64,000 nucleotides of DNA from NC2004 sp050874905 (GTDB lineage Bacteria; Bacillota; Clostridia; Lachnospirales; Lachnospiraceae): NCBI GenBank assembly GCA_050874905.1, contig JBNMLP010000014.1, forward strand, positions 1 to 64,000, given 5' to 3'. Positions 8,773-17,676 of this stretch are shown here, one piece after another (the stretch's first letter is position 1; the number at the start of each line of letters is the position of its first letter). The notes below the pieces were generated by a model. The model worked only from the letters and a program-made list of their open reading frames with translations. It made no database searches and was not told where the DNA came from. Position numbers and translations under genes: made by a program.

Positions 8773-9489
8773 ATGGAACTATCAATGCGTATGAAAGCAA
8801 TTTCCGAGCTGGTGACGAAAGGAAATCGTTTGGCAGATGTGGGAACCGATCATGCCTTTATTCCTATTTATCTTACCTTAAATGGATGGATTCCTCATGC
8901 AATCGCAATGGATATTGGGGAAGGACCTCTTTCGCGTGCCATAGCGCACATTCATGCATATGGTCTGGAAGAACAGATTGAAACGAGACGGAGTGATGGA
9001 CTGCAAAAGTTATCTCCGGATGAAGTAGATACGATCATAATTGCAGGTATGGGCGGAGCTTTGATGTGTTCTATACTTGATGCGGCTGCTCCTGGTTTTT
9101 GTGGAACAAAGGAATTGATCTTACAGCCGCAGTCAGAGATTTTCAAGGTACGGAGAAAGCTTCATGCAATGCATTATCAGATTGTGGCAGAGCGTTTTTT
9201 GCAGGAAGAGGGAAAATATTATACTGTGATAAAGGCAGTTCCCGGTGAAGAATGTTATGAAAAGGAAGTGTATGAGCAGTATGGAAAATTGCTTTTGCTC
9301 AATAAAGATGCGCTCCTTTGCGTATATTTAAAAGAAAAGCTTGATAAGACGATAAATCTTTTGGATAAGCTGACAGAGCAGAAGAAAAGTATCCCTGAAA
9401 AAACGGCAGAACGGATCAGGCAGTTAAAAAAGGAAGAGAAACAATTGAAAGAGGCATTGTTCTATTATAACGAAACGTACATAGACTAA
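8773..9489 (+). CDS. trmK: tRNA (adenine-22-N1)-methyltransferase
   Basis: SAM-dependent enzyme that methylates N1 of adenine 22 in the D loop of some tRNAs. The 238-residue protein has a Rossmann fold with motif I ADVGTDHAFIP at 21-31 and the family-typical IIAGMGG at 89-95. The C-terminal third is a helical, charged coiled-coil-like extension (QKKSIPEKTAERIRQLKKEE), as in Bacillus TrmK. The AAGGAG site precedes the ATG, 16 bases after rpoD. The trmK and Nif3-family pair downstream of rpoD is a well-known Firmicute arrangement. Confidence 0.93.
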   Translation: MELSMRMKAISELVTKGNRLADVGTDHAFIPIYLTLNGWIPHAIAMDIGEGPLSRAIAHIHAYGLEEQIETRRSDGLQKLSPDEVDTIIIAGMGGALMCSILDAAAPGFCGTKELILQPQSEIFKVRRKLHAMHYQIVAERFLQEEGKYYTVIKAVPGEECYEKEVYEQYGKLLLLNKDALLCVYLKEKLDKTINLLDKLTEQKKSIPEKTAERIRQLKKEEKQLKEALFYYNETYID

Positions 9490-9523
9490 CAAGACAGCTT
9501 TCGTGGGAAGGAAGGAGCAAAAG

Positions 9524-10309
9524 ATGAAGTGCAGTGATATTATGCTATATTTGGAACAGTTAAGTCCGAAAAAATATGCACTTGACTGGGATAATGTAGG
9601 TTTGCTGGTGGGATCAAAGGAGCAGGATGTACAAAAGATCATGCTGGCTTTAGATGCTTCCATGGAAGTGATTGAACAGGCAGCGGCAGAGCAGGTGGAT
9701 CTTTTGATCACACATCATCCGATGATTTTTGGTTCCATCAAGACGGTTAATATGGATACTCTGGTGGGAAGAAAGATTATGACATTGTTCGCCAATAACA
9801 TTTCCTGTTTTGCGATGCATACGAATTTCGATATTATGGGTTCCATGGCAGATTTAGCAGCGGATCGGCTGCAGTTATCCCACAGGGAGCCATTAGAGGT
9901 GACGTGGCAGGAGGATCAAATGGAGGAAGGCATTGGAAGAGTGGGAAAACTTCCACAGCAATGCACCGTTTATGAGCTGGCAGAAGAAATAAAAAAACAG
10001 TTTTCACTTCCGGCAGTTATGGTATATGGCGCACTGGAGCAGAGAGTGGAACGGATTGCAATCTGCCCGGGGTCTGGAAAAAGCATGATAGCGGATGCCA
10101 AACAAAAGGAAGCACAGGTACTTGTGACTGGTGATCTGGGACATCATGAAGGGTTGGATGCGAAAGAGGACGGACTGATCCTGATCGATGCGACGCATTA
10201 TGGACTGGAACACATTTTTACAGATTTTATGAAACAATATTTAGAGAAAAAATTGAACGGAGTAACACTGGTTGCGTGTGAGGAAAAAGCGCCGTATCAG
10301 TTTGTTTAG
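9524..10309 (+). CDS. Nif3-like dinuclear metal center hexameric protein
   Basis: Member of the Nif3/YqfO (GTP cyclohydrolase 1 type 2-like) family, 261 residues, without the central PII-like insertion seen in longer Bacillus forms. Metal-ligand motifs are present: ITHHP at residues 62-66, MHTNFD near 98, and C-terminal TGDLGHHE and DATHYGLE. The biochemical role of the family is still unsettled; a metal-dependent hydrolase or nucleotide-related role has been suggested. ATG 9524 was chosen over an upstream GTG at 9503 because GGAAGGAG precedes it. It sits in the row rpoD-trmK-this gene, a conserved set. Confidence 0.92.
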   Translation: MKCSDIMLYLEQLSPKKYALDWDNVGLLVGSKEQDVQKIMLALDASMEVIEQAAAEQVDLLITHHPMIFGSIKTVNMDTLVGRKIMTLFANNISCFAMHTNFDIMGSMADLAADRLQLSHREPLEVTWQEDQMEEGIGRVGKLPQQCTVYELAEEIKKQFSLPAVMVYGALEQRVERIAICPGSGKSMIADAKQKEAQVLVTGDLGHHEGLDAKEDGLILIDATHYGLEHIFTDFMKQYLEKKLNGVTLVACEEKAPYQFV

Positions 10310-10328
10310 GAAGAATGGAGGTAGCAGT

Positions 10329-11987
10329 ATGAAAATTCGCATCAAACAGGAAATGAAAGAATTTGAAATGCAGGTGCCGATGACACTCTTAGATGTGGCA
10401 AAGGAATGTCAGTCATGGTATGGGGCGGAAATTGTGTTGGCGTACATAGATGGGAAATTAGCCGAGTTGACAAAGCAGGCACCGGATGATAGTATAGTAG
10501 AGTTTGTCACTACTGCAGATAAGATTGGAAATCAAACATACCGCCGAAGTGCGATCTTGCTGATGCTTGCCTCTTTGCAGAATGTGACGAAAAAAGAACT
10601 TCCGGTTAATTTAAGTATCAATTATTCCATCAATCAGGCACTTTACTGTGAGATTAATGATCCGCAGGTTACTCTTTCCAAGGAGCTGATAGAGGCGACG
10701 AAGAAAGAAATGAAACGGTTGGTAGAAGAAGATATTGTCATTCGGAAAAAGAATGTGGAAACCAGTGAGGCAGTTCGTATTTTCGAGGAACGCCATATGA
10801 CAGATAAGGCAGAGCTGTTCCGGTACCGCCGTGTTTCCAAGACGAATCTTTATTATTTGAATGATTATGTAGATTACTATTATGGTTACATGGTGCCATC
10901 GACAGGCTATATTAAATATTTTGATCTGGTTCCTTATGAGAATGGATTTATGCTTGTTTTGCCGGGGCGCAAACATAATAATGAAATTCCGGTCTTTCGT
11001 CCACAGCCAAAGCTGTTTTCTGTATTGAAGCAGGCAGAGCAGTGGGGAGATATGCTTCATGTCGGTACGGTCGGTGCATTAAATGATCTGATCGTAAACG
11101 GTGGAATGAATGAAATGATCCTGGTGCAGGAAGCATTGATGGAAAAAAATATTGGTAATATGGCCAATGAGATTGCATCGAAGAAGAAAAAGGTAGTATT
11201 GATCGCAGGCCCTTCTTCTTCCGGAAAGACAACATTTTCTCATCGTTTGTCGATCCAGCTTCGTGCCAACGGATTGAATCCGCATCCGATCGCGATGGAT
11301 AATTACTTTGTAAATCGTGAATTCACACCGAGAGATGAAAATGGCGATTATAATTTTGAATGTATCGATGCAATGGACGTAGCGCAGTTTAACGAGGATA
11401 TGAGTAATCTTGTTAAGGGCAATACGGTAAAAATGCCAAGCTTCAATTTTAAAACCGGAAAACGGGAATACAAGGGAGAGACCAAGAAGCTGGGACCGGA
11501 TGATGTACTTGTGATCGAAGGAATTCATGGGTTGAATCCACGTATGTCAGAGGCATTGTCGGATGATGAAAAATTCAAGATCTATATCAGTGCACTGACA
11601 CAGCTAAATATTGATGAGCATAACCGGATTCCAACCACAGACGGACGTCTGATCCGGCGGATCGTCCGGGATGCCAAGCATCGGGGAACTTCAGCAAAGG
11701 ATACCATTGCCATGTGGCACTCTGTACGCCGGGGAGAAGAAGAAAATATTTTCCCTTATCAGGAGAATGCAGATGCCATGTTTAATTCCGCACTGATCTA
11801 CGAGCTTGCGGTATTAAAAAGTTATGCAGAACCGTTGTTATTTGCAATTCCAAAGGATTGTCCGGAATATCAGGAGGCGAAACGTTTGCTGAAATTCTTT
11901 GATTACTTCCTGTCGGTAGGAAGTCATAATCTGCCAAACAACTCCATTATCCGGGAGTTTATCGGTGGAAGTTGTTTTAATGTTTAA
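10329..11987 (+). CDS. TGS-domain uridine kinase-like nucleoside kinase
   Basis: The 552-residue protein has an N-terminal TGS-like beta-grasp domain (residues 1-60) and a ThrRS-like editing/second domain. The C-terminal P-loop kinase is of the uridine kinase/phosphoribulokinase family, with Walker A GPSSSGKTTF near 294 and a substrate motif VIEGIHGLNP near 397. Related proteins are annotated as nucleoside or uridine kinases; the TGS half suggests a role linked to RNA or translation, which is inference. ATG 10329 with GGAGGTAG in front is preferred over upstream GTG codons overlapping the Nif3 gene. The RNase P RNA gene follows. Confidence 0.85.
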   Translation: MKIRIKQEMKEFEMQVPMTLLDVAKECQSWYGAEIVLAYIDGKLAELTKQAPDDSIVEFVTTADKIGNQTYRRSAILLMLASLQNVTKKELPVNLSINYSINQALYCEINDPQVTLSKELIEATKKEMKRLVEEDIVIRKKNVETSEAVRIFEERHMTDKAELFRYRRVSKTNLYYLNDYVDYYYGYMVPSTGYIKYFDLVPYENGFMLVLPGRKHNNEIPVFRPQPKLFSVLKQAEQWGDMLHVGTVGALNDLIVNGGMNEMILVQEALMEKNIGNMANEIASKKKKVVLIAGPSSSGKTTFSHRLSIQLRANGLNPHPIAMDNYFVNREFTPRDENGDYNFECIDAMDVAQFNEDMSNLVKGNTVKMPSFNFKTGKREYKGETKKLGPDDVLVIEGIHGLNPRMSEALSDDEKFKIYISALTQLNIDEHNRIPTTDGRLIRRIVRDAKHRGTSAKDTIAMWHSVRRGEEENIFPYQENADAMFNSALIYELAVLKSYAEPLLFAIPKDCPEYQEAKRLLKFFDYFLSVGSHNLPNNSIIREFIGGSCFNV

Positions 11988-12002
11988 TTGGTAATAGAAT
12001 AA

Positions 12003-12353
12003 AATCAGGCCGGATAAATGATCGCGGCTGTCAAACCGCAAGGTGGCAGGTGAGGAAAGTCCGGGCTTCATAGGGCAGGGTGCCGGATAACGTCCGGTGG
12101 AGGTAACTCCCAGGCTAGTGCAACAGAAAAGAACCGCCAGCGTCTGCTGGTAAGGGTGAAACGGCGAGGTAAGAGCTCACCGCCATTCTGGTAACAGGAT
12201 GGGCGGATGTAAACCCCACTCGAAGCAAGACCAAAACGAAACAATGTGGCGGCCCGTCATGTTTCAAGGTAGGTCGCTTGAGCTGTCTGGTAACAGGCAG
12301 CCTAGATAGATGATCATTCACGACATAACCCGGCTTATCGTCCGGCCTGATTT
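12003..12353 (+). ncRNA. rnpB: RNase P RNA
   Basis: Catalytic RNA of RNase P, which removes tRNA 5' leaders. The conserved cores are visible: GAGGAAAGTCCGGGCTTC near the 5' end, GGTGGAGGTAACTCC and GGTAAGGGTGAAACGG in the middle, and ATAACCCGGCTTATCG at the 3' end. The P1 helix pairs AATCAGGCCGGA with TCCGGCCTGATT and closes the molecule. The length of about 350 nt fits a type A-like bacterial RNA. Ends are set by P1 and may be off by a few bases. Confidence 0.95.
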
Positions 12354-12358
12354 ATTTT

Positions 12359-12387
12359 TTGACAAGTGAGACAAAAAGTAGTAAAAT
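12359..12387 (+). promoter_or_regulatory. Promoter for the 239-residue unknown gene
   Basis: TTGACA (12359-12364) and TAAAAT (12382-12387) are spaced by 17 bases, immediately after rnpB. An overlapping AAAAAGTAG/CTACTTTTT inverted repeat (12374-12418) with a T run looks like a back-up terminator for rnpB lying within the new leader. Confidence 0.65.
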
Positions 12388-12443
12388 AATCATAGAAATT
12401 TGGTTATATTTGCTACTTTTTTTATTGGAAAGGAGGAATTTAG

Positions 12444-13163
12444 ATGAGCTTTTCCAGTGAACATCTGTCATTAGATGAAATTCAAAAAAGACTAATGAAA
12501 CGAGTGTCCTCCGTTGTAGTGTTGAGCGATCTCGCGCTTACCGAAGAAGATTATAAATATCTTGCCACGAAGGTGAAAATGCTGTTTAAATTCGCCAATG
12601 ACAGCAATGTGGTAGATGATTATAAGCTGGCGATCGTGGTGTACTGGGTATTTTCCATGGTATACTGGGATAAAGAACATTTAGGGACGCTTGAGATGGA
12701 AGCATTGTTTGATGGACTTCCACAGTATAAGAAGAAGTATTATATGGACATCTGTATGGAAGCGTTTGATGAATATGGAATATACCGTTATCATGTCGGA
12801 TATAAAGATACGCTTTTGCGTTATCGCGGTATTATTGCAAGGCATGCAGGTATTCCGAAAGAAGAACGTGACAAGGTGTTTTATTTATTGAGCCGTTACC
12901 AGGAGTGCAGTCTGGTCGCGGAGATGGTGGAATCAATTATGATGGCACTGCCGGATCGGACACAGACAATCTTCTGTTGCTTTGATGACCATACGAAGCA
13001 GAAGGTAATCATGAGTCTTCGCAATCTTATGATTTCCTGTCAGACAGAACGGTTTAGTGAGGAAGACCTGTTAGAGCAGCATCATTATACGAGCCGTGAG
13101 CTGATTCACGATATGTTGAAGTGGTGTGATGAGAATGCTTCTATTACGAAGGCTGCCACGTGA
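12444..13163 (+). CDS. Conserved-looking protein of unknown function
   Basis: I do not recognise this family. The 239-residue protein is predicted soluble and largely helical. It contains an aromatic-rich helix (VVYWVFSMVYWDKEHLG near residue 69), a segment LPQYKKKYYMDICMEAFDEYGI, and a charged C terminus; no signal peptide or membrane segment is evident. Its own promoter and an AAAGGAGGAA ribosome site support real expression. It converges on the AP2-domain gene, and the two frames overlap by 20 bases at their 3' ends. No catalytic motif was found. Confidence 0.8.
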   Translation: MSFSSEHLSLDEIQKRLMKRVSSVVVLSDLALTEEDYKYLATKVKMLFKFANDSNVVDDYKLAIVVYWVFSMVYWDKEHLGTLEMEALFDGLPQYKKKYYMDICMEAFDEYGIYRYHVGYKDTLLRYRGIIARHAGIPKEERDKVFYLLSRYQECSLVAEMVESIMMALPDRTQTIFCCFDDHTKQKVIMSLRNLMISCQTERFSEEDLLEQHHYTSRELIHDMLKWCDENASITKAAT

Positions 13164-13935
13164 GGATACGGTCGCGTATCTTAATTTCAAGATAGCGTTT
13201 GGCATATTCAGAAGCAGAATAAGTGAGGATGTAGTTGTTTGGAAACGAACGGTTGCATCCTTTTTTTGTGACGATGTCTACGGCTTTGTTATAAGCAATG
13301 GCAGCATCCTCTGCGGTATCATAGTAGCCGATCAGATAATTTCCATTTAAATGGATCTGGCTTTTATAGATGCGTTTGCCATTTTTTAATATGCTGGTGA
13401 CACCGTGATACGCACAGATCACTTCGAGATTGGCATAGGTAAAATCATACTCATCCATATTTACATGACGGTAATCTCTGCCACAGACACTGTAGTTTTT
13501 AATGCCGTAGCGGGAATAAATGTTGACCTGCATGCCATAGTCTGATACAAAAAGATATCCTCCGCGCCGCTGGATCTTGTGGGTAGAATAATAGAACAGA
13601 TCATCAATATCAAACTTTAGGGGTGTTTTTTCATCCAGATAGTAGTAGAAAAATTTCTCCTGCAGGTAGATGGGGTTGCGAAGATAAATGCCGTGATCCC
13701 GGTAATTGATAAGGCTCACTATTTTGGCAAAGGGCAGATGAAAGGATTGCGAAAAGGTCTGCTCCAAAGACAGTTGGGAACGAAGCAGCATGCCTGCTTC
13801 TTCGTAGGCAGCAGAAGCTTCTTCTTCCGTTGGAAAACTCCCTAAGCTGATATGTTTTCCCTTGTAGGTGACAGAGCTTCGGTAATATATGGTCTGGTCT
13901 TTTTTTCGTGCTTTAAATACTCCTGTTTTTCCCAT
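13144..13935 (-). CDS. AP2 DNA-binding-domain protein, orphan
   Basis: The 263-residue protein has two AP2-like segments: residues ~17-52 (YYRSSVTYKGKHISLGSFPT...AAYEEA) and ~190-222 (YKSQIHLNGNYLIGYYDT...AIAYNKAVD). The middle has a region (CGRDYRHVN...YDFTYANLEVI) that recalls the HNH portion of phage AP2-HNH homing nucleases, but without the conserved catalytic histidine pair. It is thus probably a DNA-binding protein derived from such a nuclease, not an active endonuclease; this is inference. AGAGG precedes the ATG. No integrase, intron or phage gene lies near it. Confidence 0.8.
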   Translation of the reverse strand: MGKTGVFKARKKDQTIYYRSSVTYKGKHISLGSFPTEEEASAAYEEAGMLLRSQLSLEQTFSQSFHLPFAKIVSLINYRDHGIYLRNPIYLQEKFFYYYLDEKTPLKFDIDDLFYYSTHKIQRRGGYLFVSDYGMQVNIYSRYGIKNYSVCGRDYRHVNMDEYDFTYANLEVICAYHGVTSILKNGKRIYKSQIHLNGNYLIGYYDTAEDAAIAYNKAVDIVTKKGCNRSFPNNYILTYSASEYAKRYLEIKIRDRILTWQPS

Positions 13936-14043
13936 AAAAACCTCTTAAATAAAAATTTTTTGGTATAAATATTGTAACAGATGCATATCATAAAAGAAAG
14001 GCGGATTTTTGTTTTGGGACAAGATAGGGGGAAATAAAATTCG

Positions 14044-14682
14044 ATGAAGGAATCAAACCTTCTGGCTTTTATGGGGGTTGGTCTTTTGTGTATACTGGCA
14101 ATATTGACTTACCCTGTGAAAGAGCAGGAGCAGGATCATGTGTTTGTGTCAATGTCTGAGGGAACCTTTTCCTGTCAGGAAGCATGGAATACAGAGCAGG
14201 TGCAGGCAGAGAGCACTACGCAGGAGGTTGTAACGGCAATGGCTGCGGTAGAGACACAGAGACTGGATCAGGTCAGAAATCTTATGCTTTCCAAAGAAGA
14301 TTACGATATTTTGCTTCAGATCGTGGAGGCAGAGGCAACCGGAGGTTCCACCAAAAGTAAACAGATGGTGGCAAATGTTGTGTTAAACCGGGTGGCAGAT
14401 GAGCATTTCCCGGATACAGTAAGAGAAGTGGTATTTCAGAAAACGCAGGAAGGAACCGCACAGTTTTCTCCGACAGAGGATGGCAGATTTTATTCTGTAC
14501 AGGTTACGAAAGCAACAAAACGGGCGGTTGCCGCAGTTCTGGCGGGAAAAGATGAAAGTCAGGGAGCTTTATTTTTTTTAAATCGCGCAACGGCAAACAG
14601 TGAAGCCAGACAATGGTTTGATGGAAAGCTTCAATATCTGTTTGACTGTGGCGGTCATTCTTTTTATGGATATGAATGGTAA
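14044..14682 (+). CDS. SleB-like cell wall hydrolase
   Basis: The 212-residue protein carries an N-terminal membrane anchor or signal (residues 7-24) and a linker. The hydrolase domain of the SleB/CwlJ family covers about 85-212: LLQIVEAEATGG with the probable catalytic glutamate near 95-97, VANVVLNRV, and GALFFLNRATAN. The family cleaves peptidoglycan, classically in spore cortex during germination, though vegetative paralogues are common. The AGGGGGAAAT ribosome site fits the ATG. It stands alone upstream of thrC. Confidence 0.88.
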   Translation: MKESNLLAFMGVGLLCILAILTYPVKEQEQDHVFVSMSEGTFSCQEAWNTEQVQAESTTQEVVTAMAAVETQRLDQVRNLMLSKEDYDILLQIVEAEATGGSTKSKQMVANVVLNRVADEHFPDTVREVVFQKTQEGTAQFSPTEDGRFYSVQVTKATKRAVAAVLAGKDESQGALFFLNRATANSEARQWFDGKLQYLFDCGGHSFYGYEW

Positions 14683-14697
14683 ATCGGCATCCGGGAA

Positions 14698-14726
14698 TTG
14701 AATTATTTTATATTGTATGATACAAT
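14698..14726 (+). promoter_or_regulatory. thrC promoter with operator-like dyad
   Basis: TTGAAT (14698-14703), 17 bases, TACAAT (14721-14726). The -10 box is one half of a perfect 7-1-7 inverted repeat, ATTGTATGATACAAT (14712-14726), a likely repressor site or a chance AT-rich palindrome. Confidence 0.6.
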
Positions 14727-14783
14727 AATGCCGATTAGCATGGTGGTTTGCCATAAACTTGAATGAAATGAAGGGTGACTGAT

Positions 14784-16271
14784 ATGGATTTAATGTACAA
14801 AAGCACGAGAAACAATGAGGAACGCGTTACCGCATCAGAAGCAATCTTAAAGGGGCTTGCCAATGATGGAGGTCTTTACGCACCAGAGCAGATTCCTTCT
14901 TTACAGGTATCGTTAGAGGATCTGACAAAGATGAGCTATCAGGAGATTGCTTATGTTGTCATGAAAGAATTCCTCACAGATTTTACCGAGGAAGAGTTAA
15001 AACATTGTATCAACAGTGCTTACGATAAGAAATTTGATATTCCAGAGATTGCTGCACTACATGAGGCAGATGGGGCACATTTTCTGGAGTTATTCCACGG
15101 AGCAACGATCGCATTTAAGGACATGGCACTTTCTATCCTGCCATACCTTCTGACAACTTCTGCGAAGAAGAATCATGTAAAGAACGAGATCGTAATCTTA
15201 ACCGCAACGAGTGGTGATACCGGTAAAGCGGCATTGGCAGGATTTCAGGATGTTCCGGGAACCAAGATCATTGTATTTTATCCAAAATCAGGTGTAAGTC
15301 CGATCCAGGAAAAGCAGATGGTGACACAGCGTGGCGAGAACACATACGTGGTAGGAATCCATGGCAACTTTGATGATGCACAGACGGGCGTTAAGAATAT
15401 GTTTAACGACAAAGAGCTTGCAAAGGTTATGGATGAGGCTGGCTACCAGTTTTCTTCTGCCAATTCCATCAACATCGGTCGTCTGGTGCCACAGATCGTC
15501 TATTATGTATATGCTTATGCGCAGCTCGTAAAAAAAGGAACCTTAAAAGCAGGAGAAGAAATGAATGTTGTTGTACCAACGGGTAATTTTGGTAACATTC
15601 TGGCTTCTTATTATGCAAAGCAGATGGGACTTCCAATCAAGAAATTTATCTGTGCTTCCAATGAAAATAAAGTATTATTTGATTTCTTTGAGACAGGCTG
15701 TTATGATCGTAACCGTGAATTTATCTTGACGACTTCACCATCTATGGATATTCTGATCTCCAGCAACTTAGAGCGTTTGATCTATAAGATTGCAGGAAAT
15801 GATGCCAAAAAGAATGCCGCATTTATGGAGCAGTTAAAGGGAGAAGGAAAGTATACGATCACAGAGGAAATGAAAGCTGCACTTTCTGAATTTGTTGGTG
15901 GTTATGCAACAGAGAAGGAGACTGCTGAAGTGATCGCTAAGATCTACAAGCAGGATGATTACATCATTGATACCCATACGGCGGTAGCCGCTCATGTGTA
16001 TGAGCAGTATGTTGCAAATACGAAGGATACGACACCTACTGTAATTGCTTCTACCGCAAGTCCATATAAGTTTACAAGAAGTGTAATGGATGCCATTGAT
16101 CCTGCCTATGACGTAAAAACGGACTTTGAACTGGTGGATGAGTTGAATCGTTTGTCAAAGGTCGCAGTACCTCAGGCAATCGAAGACATCCGTACGGCTC
16201 CGGTTTTACATGATACTGTAGTAGATGCCAAGGATATGTGTGCACAGGTAAAACGTATTTTAAATATTTAA
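14784..16271 (+). CDS. thrC: Threonine synthase
   Basis: PLP enzyme that converts O-phosphohomoserine to threonine. The 495-residue length is that of the long (class II-like) bacterial form. The N terminus MYKSTRNNEERVTASEAI is diagnostic; the PLP lysine is K112 in TIAFKDMA, with SGDTGKAA and TGNFGN phosphate-binding loops. ATG 14784 is preferred to an upstream GTG (14775) because AAGGGTG is then correctly spaced. It stands alone between a SleB-like gene and a terminator; hom and thrB are not adjacent. The -10 region holds a possible operator. Confidence 0.95.
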   Translation: MDLMYKSTRNNEERVTASEAILKGLANDGGLYAPEQIPSLQVSLEDLTKMSYQEIAYVVMKEFLTDFTEEELKHCINSAYDKKFDIPEIAALHEADGAHFLELFHGATIAFKDMALSILPYLLTTSAKKNHVKNEIVILTATSGDTGKAALAGFQDVPGTKIIVFYPKSGVSPIQEKQMVTQRGENTYVVGIHGNFDDAQTGVKNMFNDKELAKVMDEAGYQFSSANSINIGRLVPQIVYYVYAYAQLVKKGTLKAGEEMNVVVPTGNFGNILASYYAKQMGLPIKKFICASNENKVLFDFFETGCYDRNREFILTTSPSMDILISSNLERLIYKIAGNDAKKNAAFMEQLKGEGKYTITEEMKAALSEFVGGYATEKETAEVIAKIYKQDDYIIDTHTAVAAHVYEQYVANTKDTTPTVIASTASPYKFTRSVMDAIDPAYDVKTDFELVDELNRLSKVAVPQAIEDIRTAPVLHDTVVDAKDMCAQVKRILNI

Positions 16272-16300
16272 GTGATATCTCCTTAAAAGTGAGAAATCAG

Positions 16301-16334
16301 AAGAACTGTCGAAAGTTTCGACAGTTCTTTTTTT
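16301..16334 (+). terminator. thrC terminator
   Basis: AAGAACTGTCGAAA (16301-16314) is perfectly complementary to TTTCGACAGTTCTT (16316-16329), and a T run follows. The rest of 16335-16662 holds no gene. A smaller hairpin TGACAACC/GGTTGTCA (16418-16436) follows a repeat of TTTCGACAGT (16409-16418). Confidence 0.9.
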
Positions 16335-16662
16335 GTGGGAAAAAGCAAAAATAGCGGGAAAAACCTTGTGTTTTCTGCGCCTTTTCCAAAGAGACAAAAG
16401 ACAGGTTTTTTCGACAGTGACAACCACAGGTTGTCAAAAAATACAACAAATCGTTGTTGGACAGTATTACTTTCTTCATGCTACCATAATGTTGTTTCCA
16501 AAAGGAATCTCTGTTTTGAATCTATATTTGATTAATATCTAATCTCACTTTTTATTCTCTAAATTGAAATCGGACCTCTTATTTTCTTTGTACCCTATAG
16601 TGTAGGAAAACCATTGATCTGATCTGGATTCAAAACAGAATAAAAAAACAGGAGGTGTCTTC

Positions 16663-17676
16663 ATGAAAAACAGGAAGCGGTTAAGGTGTCTGTTCGGTAT
16701 GATTGTTTTGATCATTGTTATGTTGGAAGGAAAAAATCCCCGTGCGGAAGGATTAAGTGACAGGCAGCTTTATGGGAATGGAGAAGAAAGTATCCTTTAT
16801 GAGCAGAAAGCAAAACAAACTCCTTCAGAAAAGAGAAAGAATTCTTCTACCGTGTCATCAGAAGTGACAACAAACGTTGCGACAACTACACAAATGACAG
16901 AAAATGCAGAGGTTACTTCTACCACAGAGAGGGAAGATAAGGAGAAAGAAAAAAGCAGTGAGGAAAGAACAACAGAAGAAACCGTGCAGGAAGTGCAAGA
17001 TATTGAAATAGAGACAAACGGGCAGGAGCAGAAACAGGACGAGATCACGATAGAGGGAGTCACGGATCAGGAATATTATAAAGAGGACGTTTCTTTACGG
17101 GTACTTGCACCATCGTCAAAAGTGGATCTTTCCATTCAGTTGTTGGAGTGCAGCAAGCAGCAGTGGAAAGTAAAAAAAGAACTGGGGTTACAGACAACAG
17201 GAACCACTATGATCGCAGAGGATACTGTGACAGAAGAAGGAAAGTATCAGCTTGCCGTTTATGATCAAGTCAACGAGACAAAAAATCTTTTGGAATCCCG
17301 GACCTTTCAGATTGATAAGACGCCGCCTGTCATATCATTTCAGATGCCAGAGGAAAATGAGGCAATCCTATCCATAAAGGAATGGAAAGAACAGGCAGTG
17401 ACAGACCAAAGCCCGGTAGAGGTTACCTGTTATGTAAATGAGCAGGAAGTAACAGCTGGTTCTGTAAAAACACCAGGGGAATATGAGATACGACTTCAGG
17501 CGGTAGATGCAGCAGGAAATGAAGCCAGTGAGGAACGAACGATCGTAATACCGGAAAAGAAAAAGGAGATTCGGAAAGGTGGATGGATGTTTCCGTCCTG
17601 TATAGTAGTCGTGTTATTTGGCGGAAGTTTATTAGCAAAAGAATGGATAAAGCAAAGGAGGAAGAAAAATGTGTAA
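16663..17676 (+). CDS. Membrane-anchored protein with Ig-like fold region
   Basis: The 337-residue protein has an N-terminal signal or anchor helix (residues 11-22) and a low-complexity Ser/Thr/Glu stretch (about 40-130). A beta-rich region follows, with a module that resembles bacterial Ig-like/Cadherin-type repeats (DKTPPVISFQMP and GEYEIRLQAVDAAGNEAS). A C-terminal transmembrane helix (about 305-325) precedes RRKKNV. Likely exposed outside with both ends at the membrane. It overlaps the next gene by 8 bases, so the two are translationally coupled and probably form one surface complex. Function unknown. Confidence 0.8.
   Translation: MKNRKRLRCLFGMIVLIIVMLEGKNPRAEGLSDRQLYGNGEESILYEQKAKQTPSEKRKNSSTVSSEVTTNVATTTQMTENAEVTSTTEREDKEKEKSSEERTTEETVQEVQDIEIETNGQEQKQDEITIEGVTDQEYYKEDVSLRVLAPSSKVDLSIQLLECSKQQWKVKKELGLQTTGTTMIAEDTVTEEGKYQLAVYDQVNETKNLLESRTFQIDKTPPVISFQMPEENEAILSIKEWKEQAVTDQSPVEVTCYVNEQEVTAGSVKTPGEYEIRLQAVDAAGNEASEERTIVIPEKKKEIRKGGWMFPSCIVVVLFGGSLLAKEWIKQRRKKNV

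Noticed and set aside
12373..12421. Inverted repeat after rnpB as separate small RNA
   Set aside because: It is best explained as a back-up terminator for rnpB overlapping the next promoter.
16333..16542. Two overlapping ORFs of 66-69 codons after thrC
   Set aside because: No ribosome site, they begin inside the terminator tail and encode low-complexity phase shadows of the AT-rich gap.
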